From: Burkholderia sp. L27(2015) | GTDB lineage: Bacteria; Pseudomonadota; Gammaproteobacteria; Burkholderiales; Burkholderiaceae | Assembly (NCBI RefSeq): GCF_009765705.1 | Contig: NZ_LMUX01000007.1 | Coordinates: forward strand, 96,716-160,715 | Reading direction: 5' to 3' | Length of the DNA: 64,000 bases | Shown here: piece by piece, positions 1 through 9,420 of the stretch | How positions within the stretch are numbered: the first letter of the stretch is position 1 | Layout: every line of letters begins with the position of its first letter | The notes under the pieces: model-generated | What the model was told of the DNA's origin: nothing | What the model saw: only the letters and a program-made list of their open reading frames with translations | Database searches by the model: none | Program-made: the position numbers and the translations under genes

Positions 1-831
1 GAAAAGCCGGTGGCAACGGGACTCGAGCAGGCGCTGGAACTCTACCAGCTCGCCAAACAAGCCGGCATCAAGCACGGTGTGGTGCAAGACAAACTATTCC
101 TGCCCGGCCTGCAAAAACTGGCCATGTTGCGCAAGTCCGGCTTCTTCGGCCGCATTCTTTCGGTGCGTGGCGAGTTCGGCTATTGGGTATTCGAGGGCGA
201 CCTGCAACCGATCCAGCGTCCGTCATGGAACTACCGCGAAGAAGACGGCGGCGGCATTATCCTCGACATGATCTGCCATTGGCGCTATGTGCTCGACAAC
301 CTGTTCGGCGCGGTCAAGAGCGTTTCCTGTATCGGTGCGACGCATATTCCCGAGCGCTGGGACGAGCAAGGGCGCAAATACCAAGCCACGGCCGACGACG
401 CCGCATACGCCACGTTCGAACTGGACAATGGCGACGCGCCGCCCATCATCGCGCAGATGAACAGCTCTTGGTGCACACGCGTACGGCGCGACGACCTGGT
501 GACCTTCCATGTCGATGGCACGCATGGCTCCGCCGTAGCGGGGCTGACCGACTGCGTGTCGCAGGCTCGCGTCAACACGCCCAAACCGGTATGGAATCCG
601 GACGTCAAACAGCCGTTCAATTTCTTCGACCACTGGCAGAACGTGCCCGATTCAGTGGTCTTCGACAACGGCTTCAAGACCCAGTGGGAGCTGTTCATCC
701 GTCACGTTTGCGAAGATGCGCCTTATCGCTGGGACCTGCTGGAAGGCGCCAAGGGCGTGCAACTGGTCGAGCTCGCGCAGCAAAGCTGGAAAGCGCGGCG
801 CTGGGTCGATGTGCCGGCCTTGCCCGCGTAA
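1..831 (+). CDS. Gfo/Idh/MocA family oxidoreductase, 5'-truncated by window edge
   Basis: NAD(P)-dependent oxidoreductase of the Gfo/Idh/MocA family, which usually acts on sugars, inositols or their derivatives. The frame is open from base 1 and begins with EKP, the family motif that follows the dinucleotide-binding Rossmann fold, so that fold lies outside the window and the protein is an N-terminally cut fragment of about 276 codons. The visible part is the substrate-binding alpha/beta domain, with the family-typical [12 protein letters not shown] segment where catalytic Asp and His usually sit. The next gene starts about 50 bp downstream on the same strand. The DUF993 and isomerase neighbours suggest a carbohydrate or polyol pathway. 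The substrate cannot be read from the sequence. Confidence 0.85.
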   Translation, partial: EKPVATGLEQALELYQLAKQAGIKHGVVQDKLFLPGLQKLAMLRKSGFFGRILSVRGEFGYWVFEGDLQPIQRPSWNYREEDGGGIILDMICHWRYVLDNLFGAVKSVSCIGATHIPERWDEQGRKYQATADDAAYATFELDNGDAPPIIAQMNSSWCTRVRRDDLVTFHVDGTHGSAVAGLTDCVSQARVNTPKPVWNPDVKQPFNFFDHWQNVPDSVVFDNGFKTQWELFIRHVCEDAPYRWDLLEGAKGVQLVELAQQSWKARRWVDVPALPA

Positions 832-881
832 TTTTCCCGCTTATTTGCCGCTTATTTGCCCCGCCTAAGGAAGCGACCATC

Positions 882-2054
882 ATGAGCCTAGTCATCGTCC
901 TGCCCGACGCCGATCGCCGCCTGCAACCGTACACGATGAGCGCACCGCGCACATTCGCCGCGCGACCGGCGCGCGCATTCAATCGCGTGGCCTATTCGGC
1001 TGCGCACGTGGTCGCCGATCCGCTGGCGCCGTGCAATCCGTGGCTGGATAGTCCGATCGACTGGGACGCAACGATCGCGTTCCGGCAGCGCATCTGGGCC
1101 CTCGGCCTTGGCGTGGCCGAAGCCATGGACACAGCACAGCGCGGTATGGGCCTGGACTGGCCCACCTCGCTCGAACTGATTCGCCATTCGATCGATGCCG
1201 CGCGCGACTTTCCCGGCGCACAAGTCGCCAGCGGCGCGGGCACCGATCACCTGGCGTTCGATGCGACCACCACGCTCGACGACGTGATCCGGGCCTACGA
1301 AGAACAAGTGGCCGCGATCGAAAAACTCGGCGGCCGGATCATCCTGATGGCCAGCCGTGCGCTGGCGCGCGTTGCGACCTCTCCCGACGACTATCGCAAG
1401 GTGTATGGGCACATCCTCTCGCAGGTTCGCGAACCGGTGATCCTGCATTGGCTCGGCGATATGTTCGACCCGGCGCTCGCAGGGTACTGGGGGTCGGCGA
1501 ACCTGGACAACGCGATGGACGTCGCGGTCGACATCATCAACACGTGGCCCGAAAAAATCGACGGCGTGAAAATTTCGCTGCTGGATAAGCATAAGGAAAT
1601 TGCGATGCGTCGCCGGCTGGACCCGCGCGTCAAGATGTACACCGGGGACGATTTCAACTATGCCGAATTGATCGCCGGCGATACACACGGTCACAGCCAC
1701 GCGCTGCTCGGCATCTTCGATGCGATTGCGCCGGCCGCTTCGGCCGCGTTGGACGCACTCGCGGGTGGCGATACGCAGCGATTCCACGAGATTCTCGCGC
1801 CCACTGTGCCACTGTCGCGGCATATCTTCCAGGCGCCGACTCGCTTCTATAAAACCGGCGTGGTCTTTATGGCCTACCTAAATGGCTTGCAGGATCACTT
1901 CGTCATGATCGGCGGCCAGCAGAGTACGCGTTCACTCACGCATCTGGCGGAACTGTTTCGGCTGGCTGACCGCGCAGGCTTGCTGGCCGACCCTGAACTC
2001 GCGGTGGCGCGTATGCGGGCGGTGCTGGCCGTGAATGGGGTACACGATGCGTGA
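882..2054 (+). CDS. DUF993 family protein (dihydrodipicolinate synthase-like TIM barrel)
   Basis: 390-aa protein matching the DUF993 family, often labelled dihydrodipicolinate-synthase-like. I chose ATG 882, preceded by AAGGAAGCGACC, rather than the much longer in-frame extension upstream, which overlaps the oxidoreductase gene. Visible features are the conserved N-terminal segment with WLDSPIDWD, a central HWLGDMFDPAL stretch and a VKISLLD strand with a lysine at the place where class I aldolases carry the Schiff-base lysine; that catalytic role is inference. It sits between the Gfo/Idh gene and a sugar phosphate isomerase, overlapping the latter by 8 bp, so the three are very likely co-transcribed. 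An aldolase or hydrolase step is plausible, but the reaction is not established. Confidence 0.8.
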   Translation: MSLVIVLPDADRRLQPYTMSAPRTFAARPARAFNRVAYSAAHVVADPLAPCNPWLDSPIDWDATIAFRQRIWALGLGVAEAMDTAQRGMGLDWPTSLELIRHSIDAARDFPGAQVASGAGTDHLAFDATTTLDDVIRAYEEQVAAIEKLGGRIILMASRALARVATSPDDYRKVYGHILSQVREPVILHWLGDMFDPALAGYWGSANLDNAMDVAVDIINTWPEKIDGVKISLLDKHKEIAMRRRLDPRVKMYTGDDFNYAELIAGDTHGHSHALLGIFDAIAPAASAALDALAGGDTQRFHEILAPTVPLSRHIFQAPTRFYKTGVVFMAYLNGLQDHFVMIGGQQSTRSLTHLAELFRLADRAGLLADPELAVARMRAVLAVNGVHDA

Positions 2055-2922
2055 TTTCACTGATAGCCACGAATGGCTTTCGATCAACACCGCAACTGTG
2101 CGCCAGCAATGGGCGTTGCCTGAAATCATCGAGCATTGCGCACGGCTGGGCATACGCGCTATTTCACCTTGGCGCGACCAAGTTGCCGCGTGCGGACTCG
2201 ATGTCGCGATGCGATTGTTGCGTGAGCACGACATGATGTTGTCCGGGTATTGTCGAGGCGGCATGTTTACCGCTGCCGACGCAGCTGGCCTACGTAACGC
2301 ACGCGACGATAATCGTCGCGCAGTGGACGAAGCGCTCGCATTGGGTGCACCTTGCCTCGTACTCGTCGTCGGTGGATTACCTAACAGTACCAGCGGCACC
2401 GACGGTAAAACCGTATACAAGAACATCGCTCTCGCACGCGAGCAAGTGCGCGATGGTATCGGCGCATTGCTCGACTATGCACGTCAGGTCGGCATGCCGC
2501 TTGCGATCGAACCGCTGCATCCGATGTATGCCGCCGACCGCGCTTGCGTGAACACGCTGGACCAGGCATTGGACCTGTGCGACGAGCTGGACCCTTTGCG
2601 CAGTGGGATGTTGGGCGTAGCGGTCGATGTTTATCACGTGTGGTGGGACCCGACATTGCAAGCCGCGATCGAGCGCTGCGGCCGGGACCGGCTACTGGCC
2701 TTTCACGTGTGCGACTGGCTGGTGCCCACCCGGGATATGCTCACCGACCGCGGCATGATGGGCGACGGCGTTATTGATATCCGTCAAATTCGGAGCTGGG
2801 TGGAAGCGGTTGGCTACACGGGTTTTTCGGAGGTGGAAATTTTCTCTGCGCAGAACTGGTGGTGCAAACCTGGGGAGGAAGTATTGCGTACGTGCATCGA
2901 GCGGCATCGCAGCGCGGTATAA
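2047..2922 (+). CDS. sugar phosphate isomerase/epimerase family protein
   Basis: 291-aa xylose-isomerase-like TIM-barrel protein (AP_endonuc_2 fold). Metal-ligand-type residues are visible in LAIEPLHP (Glu), VAVDVYHVWWDP (Asp/His), LLAFHVCDW (His/Asp) and FSEVEIFS (Glu), the usual order in this family. I chose ATG 2047, which has a GGGG stretch about 8 nt upstream and overlaps the previous stop by 8 bp; ATG 2035 is an alternative giving four more residues. It is the third gene of the Gfo/Idh-DUF993 operon. A roughly 250-bp gap separates it from rpfR, so it is probably the last gene. Specific substrate unknown. Confidence 0.85.
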   Translation: MRDFTDSHEWLSINTATVRQQWALPEIIEHCARLGIRAISPWRDQVAACGLDVAMRLLREHDMMLSGYCRGGMFTAADAAGLRNARDDNRRAVDEALALGAPCLVLVVGGLPNSTSGTDGKTVYKNIALAREQVRDGIGALLDYARQVGMPLAIEPLHPMYAADRACVNTLDQALDLCDELDPLRSGMLGVAVDVYHVWWDPTLQAAIERCGRDRLLAFHVCDWLVPTRDMLTDRGMMGDGVIDIRQIRSWVEAVGYTGFSEVEIFSAQNWWCKPGEEVLRTCIERHRSAV

Positions 2923-3169
2923 GGCGAGCGCTGACAATTTGAGAATACGAGCGCCCAAAATCTCACATCGTGGACAAAAGCGATTGAAAAAAAGTTCAAA
3001 AAACTCTGTGAACCATTAATTACGTGGCGTTTGACATATTTAGGGGCACAGGAATGTTGACGCCACGGGGCGCTGTGATTAATCTAGGTTAGTTACTTTC
3101 CGACAAGCTGTCCGCCAAGCCAGATTTACCATGGCCGACAGCACTGTCAATTTCGCCCGGGCCTCTCCC

Positions 3170-5164
3170 ATGAATGATGAACAGCACGGCGCAGTGCTTC
3201 AAACTTACTTCGGCACAAGCAGCCCTTGTTGGCGCTTGTCGTTCGACAGCAATGCTCTCGAACTCGCCGCCGTTCGTGGGCCGGCCAACGTCAGCGTGGT
3301 CTTGACCGCCCCGCAGGCAGCCAAGATCAGGGCTCTGACAGGCGTCACGTCGCACCTCGTGCTCGACGTCAGCCTGTTCGGCGAAGCGTTGCAGTTGAAC
3401 CTGGTCGGCAAAAAAACCAACAGCGTGGAATGGGCCGGCACTGCATCGGCTTACGACGACACCGTCTCGGTGGCGCGCGATCTGGTGCACGGTTTGTCGT
3501 TTGCCGAGCAAATCGTCTCAGAAGTGAATTCCATGGTGGCGGTGATCGATCGGAACGGACTCATCCAACGATTCAACCGCAAGTGCGAAGAATTCAGCGG
3601 CATGAAGGAAGAAGACGTGGTCGGCAAAAGCGGCCTCGAGCTATTCATGTCCGCCGAGCAGGGCCAGGCATCGGGCAGCAACATCAGCGCGTTTTTCGAT
3701 TCGGGCAAGCCGTACGAGGTCGAGCGGTATCTGAACACCGTCAACGGACCGCGCCTATTTCTTTTCCGCAACAAGTTCGTGCGCAGCGGTAGCGGCGTCG
3801 ACGAGCAGTTCCTGATTTGCGCCGGCACAGATATTACCGAAGAGCGTAATGCGAAGAACCGGCTGTTGGAACTTGCCAATACGGATAGTCTGACCGGCTT
3901 GCCGAACCGCAACGCCATACACGAAAAAATCAGCAGCGCGATCATCGCTGCGGGCGAGAACCGTCCTGGCATCCTGTTCCTCGATCTCGACAACTTCAAG
4001 AAGGTCAACGACCACTATGGCCATGTTGTCGGCGATCAGTTGATCCAGGACGTTTCGCAAGTGATCAAGAGTTGCCTGTCCGAAGGCGATACCTTGGCCC
4101 GATTGGGCGGCGACGAGTTCGTGGTGTTGGTCGAGAAAGCGACCACAGCGTTGCTCGAAGAAAAAGCCCAGCTCATCCTGAACTGCCTGCGCGCCCCGTT
4201 CAACCTCGGTTTGATGGAGGTGTACACCGGTTGCTCGATCGGCGTCGCCATTTACCCGGAGCACGGCGATGGACTGGAAAGCCTGATCCGCAGCGCAGAC
4301 ACCGCGATGTACGTCGCCAAGGATGCCGGCAAGGGCACGTATCGGATGTTCTCGCAGGAGATGAACAAGAAGGTGGCCGAGTATGTTTGGCTGGACACCA
4401 ACTTGCGCAAGGCCCTGGAAGAACAGCAACTGGAGCTCTACTATCAGCCGCTGGTCAGCGCGGACACCGGCGCGCTGCACAGCGTGGAAGCATTGATCCG
4501 CTGGAATTCGCCGGAACGCGGCTTGATCATGCCGTTCGACTTCATCCCCTATGCGGAAGAGTCGGGCATGATAGGCCCGCTAGGCCGGTGGGTCATGCAG
4601 GCGGCCGCAGCTCAAGCCGCACGCTGGAAGGCGAAGGGCCTGAATGTGCGCATCGCGATTAACGTCTCCGCGCGCCAATTGTGCGATACGGATATCGTGA
4701 AACACTTCACGCATGCGCTGCGCACGACGGGCCTGCACCCCTGCCTGCTCGACATCGAGCTGACGGAAAGCTGCTTCATGGAAGACGAAGCGACGACACG
4801 CGAGATTATCAAGCAGTTCCGGCATCTCGGTGCCCAGGTCCATCTGGACGACTTCGGCACCGGATACTCTTCGCTGTCGCAATTGGCGCGCATTCCGTTG
4901 GATGCGATCAAGCTCGATCGCAGTTTCATCAAGTCGATCGACACCGATACCAAATCTCAGGCGCTGGTGCGCTCGATGGTCGCGATCGCGCGGGAATTGC
5001 GTTACTCGGTGGTTGCCGAAGGTGTCGAGACGCACGCCGAAGCGGAGTTCCTCAAGGAAGTGGGCGTCGATTACGTGCAAGGCTTCCTGCACAGCACACC
5101 GCTGACCGCCGAGCAATTCGAACTGTGGGTGGCTGAGAAGAGAAAGCTGCGGTTGATCGCCTGA
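3170..5164 (+). CDS. rpfR: RpfR: FI-PAS-GGDEF-EAL cyclic-di-GMP phosphodiesterase/BDSF receptor
   Basis: 664-aa multi-domain regulator. The order is an N-terminal segment of about 90 residues (the RpfF-interaction FI region in the family), PAS (about 115-225), GGDEF (intact GGDEF at 313-317) and EAL (EAL at 440-442, with DDFGTGYSS downstream). The protein aligns throughout with E. coli PdeR/YciR as I remember it. In that alignment MNDEQHG at 3170 matches the E. coli start and the WRL motif falls at residues 21-23 in both, so I prefer 3170 over ATG 3131, which adds 13 residues. In Burkholderia this family binds the BDSF signal through PAS and raises EAL phosphodiesterase activity, lowering c-di-GMP; that is family knowledge. 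The convergent rpfF gene 89 bp away strongly supports the call. Confidence 0.93.
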   Translation: MNDEQHGAVLQTYFGTSSPCWRLSFDSNALELAAVRGPANVSVVLTAPQAAKIRALTGVTSHLVLDVSLFGEALQLNLVGKKTNSVEWAGTASAYDDTVSVARDLVHGLSFAEQIVSEVNSMVAVIDRNGLIQRFNRKCEEFSGMKEEDVVGKSGLELFMSAEQGQASGSNISAFFDSGKPYEVERYLNTVNGPRLFLFRNKFVRSGSGVDEQFLICAGTDITEERNAKNRLLELANTDSLTGLPNRNAIHEKISSAIIAAGENRPGILFLDLDNFKKVNDHYGHVVGDQLIQDVSQVIKSCLSEGDTLARLGGDEFVVLVEKATTALLEEKAQLILNCLRAPFNLGLMEVYTGCSIGVAIYPEHGDGLESLIRSADTAMYVAKDAGKGTYRMFSQEMNKKVAEYVWLDTNLRKALEEQQLELYYQPLVSADTGALHSVEALIRWNSPERGLIMPFDFIPYAEESGMIGPLGRWVMQAAAAQAARWKAKGLNVRIAINVSARQLCDTDIVKHFTHALRTTGLHPCLLDIELTESCFMEDEATTREIIKQFRHLGAQVHLDDFGTGYSSLSQLARIPLDAIKLDRSFIKSIDTDTKSQALVRSMVAIARELRYSVVAEGVETHAEAEFLKEVGVDYVQGFLHSTPLTAEQFELWVAEKRKLRLIA

Positions 5165-5253
5165 GGTTCTCGGTGGGATTGATTTGCGCTTGATGCGGCT
5201 TCGATACGAGGATACGTGCAACCACGCAGCGGTGGCGTCGAGCAGGCCGCAGC

Positions 5254-6120
5254 TTAGACGGCTTGAAACAGCTTGGAAACCCGCCGGTTTTGCAAGGTCA
5301 CCAGCCGTTCCATGAAGGCCAGGTCTTTTTCTTCGAGTGAAAAGGCTGCGTCCACCCAATCCTCGGTGATATCCATCAACTCTGAACGCGATAACGGCAG
5401 CACCCGTTGGCGAGCGCGCAGCATAGCGCGCATGCCGTTTAGCTTGGGCCGAATGCTATCGATAAAGGTGCGCGTTGCCATAAACGCCTCCCCCGCATCA
5501 AACGTCTGATCGACCAGGCCCCTCTCGGCATACCATTCGGCCGTATGCGTTTCGCCCGAGCTGATCAACTCTTCGGCCAGGCGCATATTGGCTTTGCGCG
5601 TCACCAGCGAATACCCGCCCATGCCGGGAAACAGATTAAACGCAATTTCCGGGAAACCCATCTTCACATCTTTTTGCGCCAGTACGTAGTGATTGGCCAG
5701 CGCCGCTTCGAACCCGCCGCCAAGCGCGCTACCTTCCAGCATCGCGATGGAAATCGCGCCGGTGCCAAAGCCCGTGAACACGCCGTGCACGGCATCAATG
5801 CAAGAGCGCGCGTAAGCCACCAATTCCTCACGACGCCCTTCACGAATCACTTCAACAAAAAAATCCAGATCTCCGCCGACGTTGAAAATTTCCGGAACCG
5901 ATGAACCGTTGACCCAAAAATCGAAGGGTAATTTGGAATCCCGGGCGACGCGCGCCACATGCATGATGTCGTTGACCAGCTTCTGAGTGAAACAGGGGCG
6001 CGGGCGAGAGCACAGCATCATCCAGATCGTCCTGCGCCCTTCCTCGTAATACACAGAAACTTGAGACAACTCCCCGGCTTCGGTAAAAGGACGGCAGCCG
6101 GGATGGTCTTTGAGATTCAT
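5254..6120 (-). CDS. rpfF: RpfF: BDSF/DSF synthase (crotonase-fold enoyl-CoA hydratase/thioesterase)
   Basis: 288-aa crotonase-fold protein, close to the usual length of RpfF (287-289 aa). RpfF enzymes dehydrate 3-hydroxyacyl-ACP to the cis-2 acid and release the diffusible signal; in Burkholderia the product is cis-2-dodecenoic acid. The two catalytic glutamates 20 residues apart are present as Glu138 (GGGFEAAL) and Glu158 (GFPEIAF). The start is ATG at 6118-6120, with AAGGAT just upstream; a TTG one codon earlier is possible. It is convergent with rpfR (ends 89 bp apart), the receptor gene this synthase usually neighbours. A long non-coding stretch upstream probably holds its promoter. Confidence 0.93.
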   Translation of the reverse strand: MNLKDHPGCRPFTEAGELSQVSVYYEEGRRTIWMMLCSRPRPCFTQKLVNDIMHVARVARDSKLPFDFWVNGSSVPEIFNVGGDLDFFVEVIREGRREELVAYARSCIDAVHGVFTGFGTGAISIAMLEGSALGGGFEAALANHYVLAQKDVKMGFPEIAFNLFPGMGGYSLVTRKANMRLAEELISSGETHTAEWYAERGLVDQTFDAGEAFMATRTFIDSIRPKLNGMRAMLRARQRVLPLSRSELMDITEDWVDAAFSLEEKDLAFMERLVTLQNRRVSKLFQAV

Positions 6121-6956
6121 CAACTAAGATCCTTGACTAAAGTTTCGTTACACATAACGAATTCCGTAACAGGCTAAAGCAGGAGGTCATGCAAAGGCGT
6201 GAAGGTCAAAGGAATATGAAAGATTAATGGCAATAGCCAGGGCGGGCTAGTGCGATCAGGTAAATATCGTGGAACTATTGATCTAATTCAAATCGGGTCT
6301 TAGCCCGTCGCGACCCATGTATTCGCCAAAAATGGCGCTAATATGCCCATTATCCGGCGCAATTTCGACCGTTCTTCTAATTTTCAGATTCGCAATCGGG
6401 ATGTTGATTTGCCGGCGTCTGCGACCTGATTTTGTGGTTCTGCGGAACATTTCGGTCTGCTGACCGGCCCCTTCGACCGCGTGCTCTTGAGCCCACCCCG
6501 CGATTCTCCCGATCGCAATGGGTATTTTTATGGATTTCAATTCGGCCTCCATGCTTTTATTGGTCTAGTCTGCATTTTAAACGAAGGGCTTCAATAAACA
6601 ATTGCAGTAGTGACTCAAAGACACGCGTAATGTCGTTGAATTCCCGCAAGCGGCCTAAAAATGGGTTTTATTTTCAGCGCAGTGACCGATTTTGCAACGC
6701 CAGCAGCGAAACACGCGCCCCCATGAACGTCGGGGTCATGAAAGGACGGCGGTACAAGCGGTCTGCCGGGTCGATCGATCTCGTCTTTTCCAAGCGGCAA
6801 CGAACGGCCGATCGGCGAGGCGATGAATGCGGTTGATGAACAAGAAGATTGCGGGCGATGGATGCTGCGCTGCTGTGCCTGTGTGCACAAAGCGGCATAT
6901 GTCCCAGGCGCGGGCTGCAGCACGGCGGCCCAACGCCTGAGGCATCTTTTTGCTAT
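6121..6956. other. Long intergenic stretch between rpfF and amidase; one weak ORF
   Basis: Roughly 830 bp with no convincing gene, partly AT-richer than the flanks. The best reading frame is 6283-6552 on the minus strand (89 aa, ATG start). It has no clear ribosome-binding site, is rich in Arg and Ile, and I recognise no family, so I do not call it as a gene. The part next to 6120 should hold the rpfF promoter. No hairpin terminator, tRNA or repeat was seen. Confidence 0.5.
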
Positions 6957-8384
6957 TTACAGTCTCGGCGCTCCCCTCGCCTGCACTGCATGCGCCCAAC
7001 CGGTTCGCGCCTCCACCCAGGCAGCGACTGACAGCAGCGCCACGTCGTCACCCAGAGCGCCGATCAATTGCGCTCCAAGGGGCAGACCTGCGGGACCGAA
7101 CCCTATCGGCAAGTTGATGGCCGGCACGCCCAGCAGAGTCCACGGCGTGCAAAACGCCGCGTCGCCGGTGTAGTCAAGTCCGCGTGGCGCTTCACCGGAG
7201 GCCGGCGCGACCAGCAAAGCGTCGAGCCCCATGCTTGCCGTGAACCAGCGCTTGAACCGCGTAGTCATCTGGACTTGCAGGGCTTTCGCGTTTGCATAGT
7301 CAGTGGCAGGAATCCGGCGCCCTTCTTCAATCAGCTCCCTCATCACGGCGCTCATCAGCTCGGGCGTGCGATCGAACAGCTCACGGTGCGTGAGCGCCGC
7401 CTCGACGCACAACAAGGTCCACGCCAGCCCCTGGGCATTTGCCATCTCGCCGGGAAGTTCGACGTTGACCAACTCAGCGCCATCGGCTTTCAAGCGCCCG
7501 GCCAACGCGTCGAGCGCCTGCTGTTGCGCGGGTTCGATCGCGCCGCCAATCTGCTGTTGCAATACGCCGATACGGGGGTAGCCGGCGCCTGCAAAACCAC
7601 GCGCCGCTTGCGCCGACGTGGCGGCTGCCGAAGTGGGACCCGAAGTTAGATCATTAAGCGCAGAGGGAAAGCCATGCGGATCGCCATCGTCGGTGCCGGC
7701 CAGCAGCGGCAGCACGTAGGCGATGTCGCCGACGCTATTGGCGAATAAACCAAGGTGATCGAGCGAGCCGGCCAGCGGTAACACGCCGGTACGCGCAATC
7801 GTCCCGTATGTGGGTTTCATGCCAACGACGCCGCAATAGGCGGCCGGCCGTATCACCGAGCCGTAGGTCTGCGTACCCAGCGCGAGCGGCACGATGCCCG
7901 CGCCGACGGCGGCCGCGGAACCGCTGGATGAGCCGCCCGGCGTATGGCCGTGATGCCAAGGATTGGTCGTCGCGCCCGGGTGACGCCAAGCAAATTCCGT
8001 GGTGACGGTTTTACCCAGTACGGTAGCGCCCGCGGCACGCAGACGCTGGACCACCCACGCATCGTGTTGCGGGCGCCGCCCGGCGTACGCCGGCGAGCCC
8101 AATGCGGTGGGCATGTCGGCCGTATCGATCAGATCCTTGACCGCCACCGGCACGCCCGCCAGTGGAGCATGCGCCGGGCTCTCGCCGCTGCTGCCCGGGA
8201 TGCCATGATCAATGCGGTGGTTCACCGCAAGCGCTTCCGGCAAATAAATGAAGGCGTGCAGTTGCGCTTGCGAGCGTTGTGCCGCATCGAACGCTTGTTG
8301 CACAGCGCCGGCTATCGTCACACTGCCTGCGGCGATCGCCTCGCGCAGTGCGCGTACCCCTTTTGAATGCAATAGTTCCGTCAT
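6957..8384 (-). CDS. Amidase (amidase-signature family)
   Basis: 475-aa amidase-signature hydrolase, a normal length for the family. The Ser-cisSer-Lys triad is visible: Lys83 (AVKDLIDTAD), a cis-Ser near 154 within GGSSSGS, and the nucleophile Ser176 in TQTYGSVIRPA. The nucleophile loop differs slightly from the common DTGGSIR form. Members hydrolyse amide bonds of diverse substrates in the cytoplasm. It is the last gene of a four-gene minus-strand operon and its ATG overlaps the stop of the periplasmic binding protein gene by 4 bp (ATGA), so it likely acts on the compound that this ABC transporter imports, releasing ammonia and a carboxylate. The substrate is not evident. Confidence 0.9.
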   Translation of the reverse strand: MTELLHSKGVRALREAIAAGSVTIAGAVQQAFDAAQRSQAQLHAFIYLPEALAVNHRIDHGIPGSSGESPAHAPLAGVPVAVKDLIDTADMPTALGSPAYAGRRPQHDAWVVQRLRAAGATVLGKTVTTEFAWRHPGATTNPWHHGHTPGGSSSGSAAAVGAGIVPLALGTQTYGSVIRPAAYCGVVGMKPTYGTIARTGVLPLAGSLDHLGLFANSVGDIAYVLPLLAGTDDGDPHGFPSALNDLTSGPTSAAATSAQAARGFAGAGYPRIGVLQQQIGGAIEPAQQQALDALAGRLKADGAELVNVELPGEMANAQGLAWTLLCVEAALTHRELFDRTPELMSAVMRELIEEGRRIPATDYANAKALQVQMTTRFKRWFTASMGLDALLVAPASGEAPRGLDYTGDAAFCTPWTLLGVPAINLPIGFGPAGLPLGAQLIGALGDDVALLSVAAWVEARTGWAHAVQARGAPRL

Positions 8385-9352
8385 TTCCCTGCCAGCGCTT
8401 GCTGAATGTAGGTGCGTACGACGAAGCTGTCGTACTTCGGTTGCTGTTTCAGATTACCCAGTGCGATCTGCGTATCCATGCCCACCGTCAGTGCTTTGGG
8501 CGTGATATCCACACTCTTCGGATAGACGCCTTCGTTCAACATCCGGGTTACCGCCGCATTCACGATCGCCGGATCCAGTGTCGGGAATTCCTTGCGCGCA
8601 ATTGCTGCCGTCTCGGTCGGGTTGGTTTGCATGAATACGAGCGCCTCTTGCAGACCTTTCACAAAGCGCGCAGCGGAATCAGGGTCGACATTGCGTTTTG
8701 CGGCGATCGACGAAAATGCATATTCGCCGTACAGCTTGGGAAAGCTTAGCACCACCTTCATACCCTTGGCCACTGCCTGATCGAGGCCCGGCTCATACAT
8801 GACCGCAACTTTGGACTGACCGGCTACCAGCGGGCCGATCTCCGAACCCAGCGGCACCTGCATCAGACTGATGTCGCTTGGCGACATGCCATTTTCCTTG
8901 AGCAGCTTGAAGAATAGCGAGGTGCTGGTGGTCGGCATCTGCCCGCTGACGACGGTACCGCCTTTCAGATCCTTCACGCCATCGAACTTGACGTCGGGCG
9001 CGGCCGCGATCCACACCGCGGCGCCATTCACCACGTTGGCAATCACGTCGACATCGGCGCCCTTCTCGGCCGCCACCGCCGCCCATTCGGGGCCATGCAG
9101 CGAGAACTCCGCGCTACCCGACAACACCGCAGACAAGGCCGCGCTCGGGCTGCCGGCGGTCTGCTTGGTGACATCGAGCCCCTGCTTGGTAAAAAAGCCA
9201 TTGTCGAGCGCAACGTAGAGCGGCAGATACAGCATCGACTGGAACGCTTGCGAAATCGTGACCTTCTTGTCCGCAGCAAACGCGGGGGTCACGGCCGACA
9301 CTGCCAACGCCGCGGTCAATGCGAGCAGCATTTTTTTGGAGCTAAGCGCCAT
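8381..9352 (-). CDS. ABC transporter periplasmic substrate-binding protein (NMT1/SsuA/TauA type)
   Basis: 323-aa binding protein of the nitrate/sulfonate/hydroxymethylpyrimidine family. The start at 9350-9352 gives a clean Sec signal peptide (KK, hydrophobic core, AFA-A cleavage after about residue 26) and has AGGA 8 nt upstream; the open frame runs further upstream but would bury the signal peptide. Family features include the early LYLPLYVALDNGFF segment and a two-lobed fold with the hinge around VVSGQMPTTSTS. It lies 68 bp after the permease gene and overlaps the amidase start by 4 bp. The ligand is probably an amide- or nitrogen-containing organic molecule, inferred from the amidase. Confidence 0.9.
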   Translation of the reverse strand: MALSSKKMLLALTAALAVSAVTPAFAADKKVTISQAFQSMLYLPLYVALDNGFFTKQGLDVTKQTAGSPSAALSAVLSGSAEFSLHGPEWAAVAAEKGADVDVIANVVNGAAVWIAAAPDVKFDGVKDLKGGTVVSGQMPTTSTSLFFKLLKENGMSPSDISLMQVPLGSEIGPLVAGQSKVAVMYEPGLDQAVAKGMKVVLSFPKLYGEYAFSSIAAKRNVDPDSAARFVKGLQEALVFMQTNPTETAAIARKEFPTLDPAIVNAAVTRMLNEGVYPKSVDITPKALTVGMDTQIALGNLKQQPKYDSFVVRTYIQQALAGK

Positions 9353-9420
9353 CTTGATGTCCTGGTAAGAGAGTGGTGAATGTGGAAAACCCGGTAGAAA
9401 AACCCGGTTGAAAAATCTGG

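Noticed and set aside
6283..6552. 89-aa hypothetical protein between rpfF and amidase
   Set aside because: No ribosome-binding site, no family, biased composition; kept only as a note on the intergenic region.
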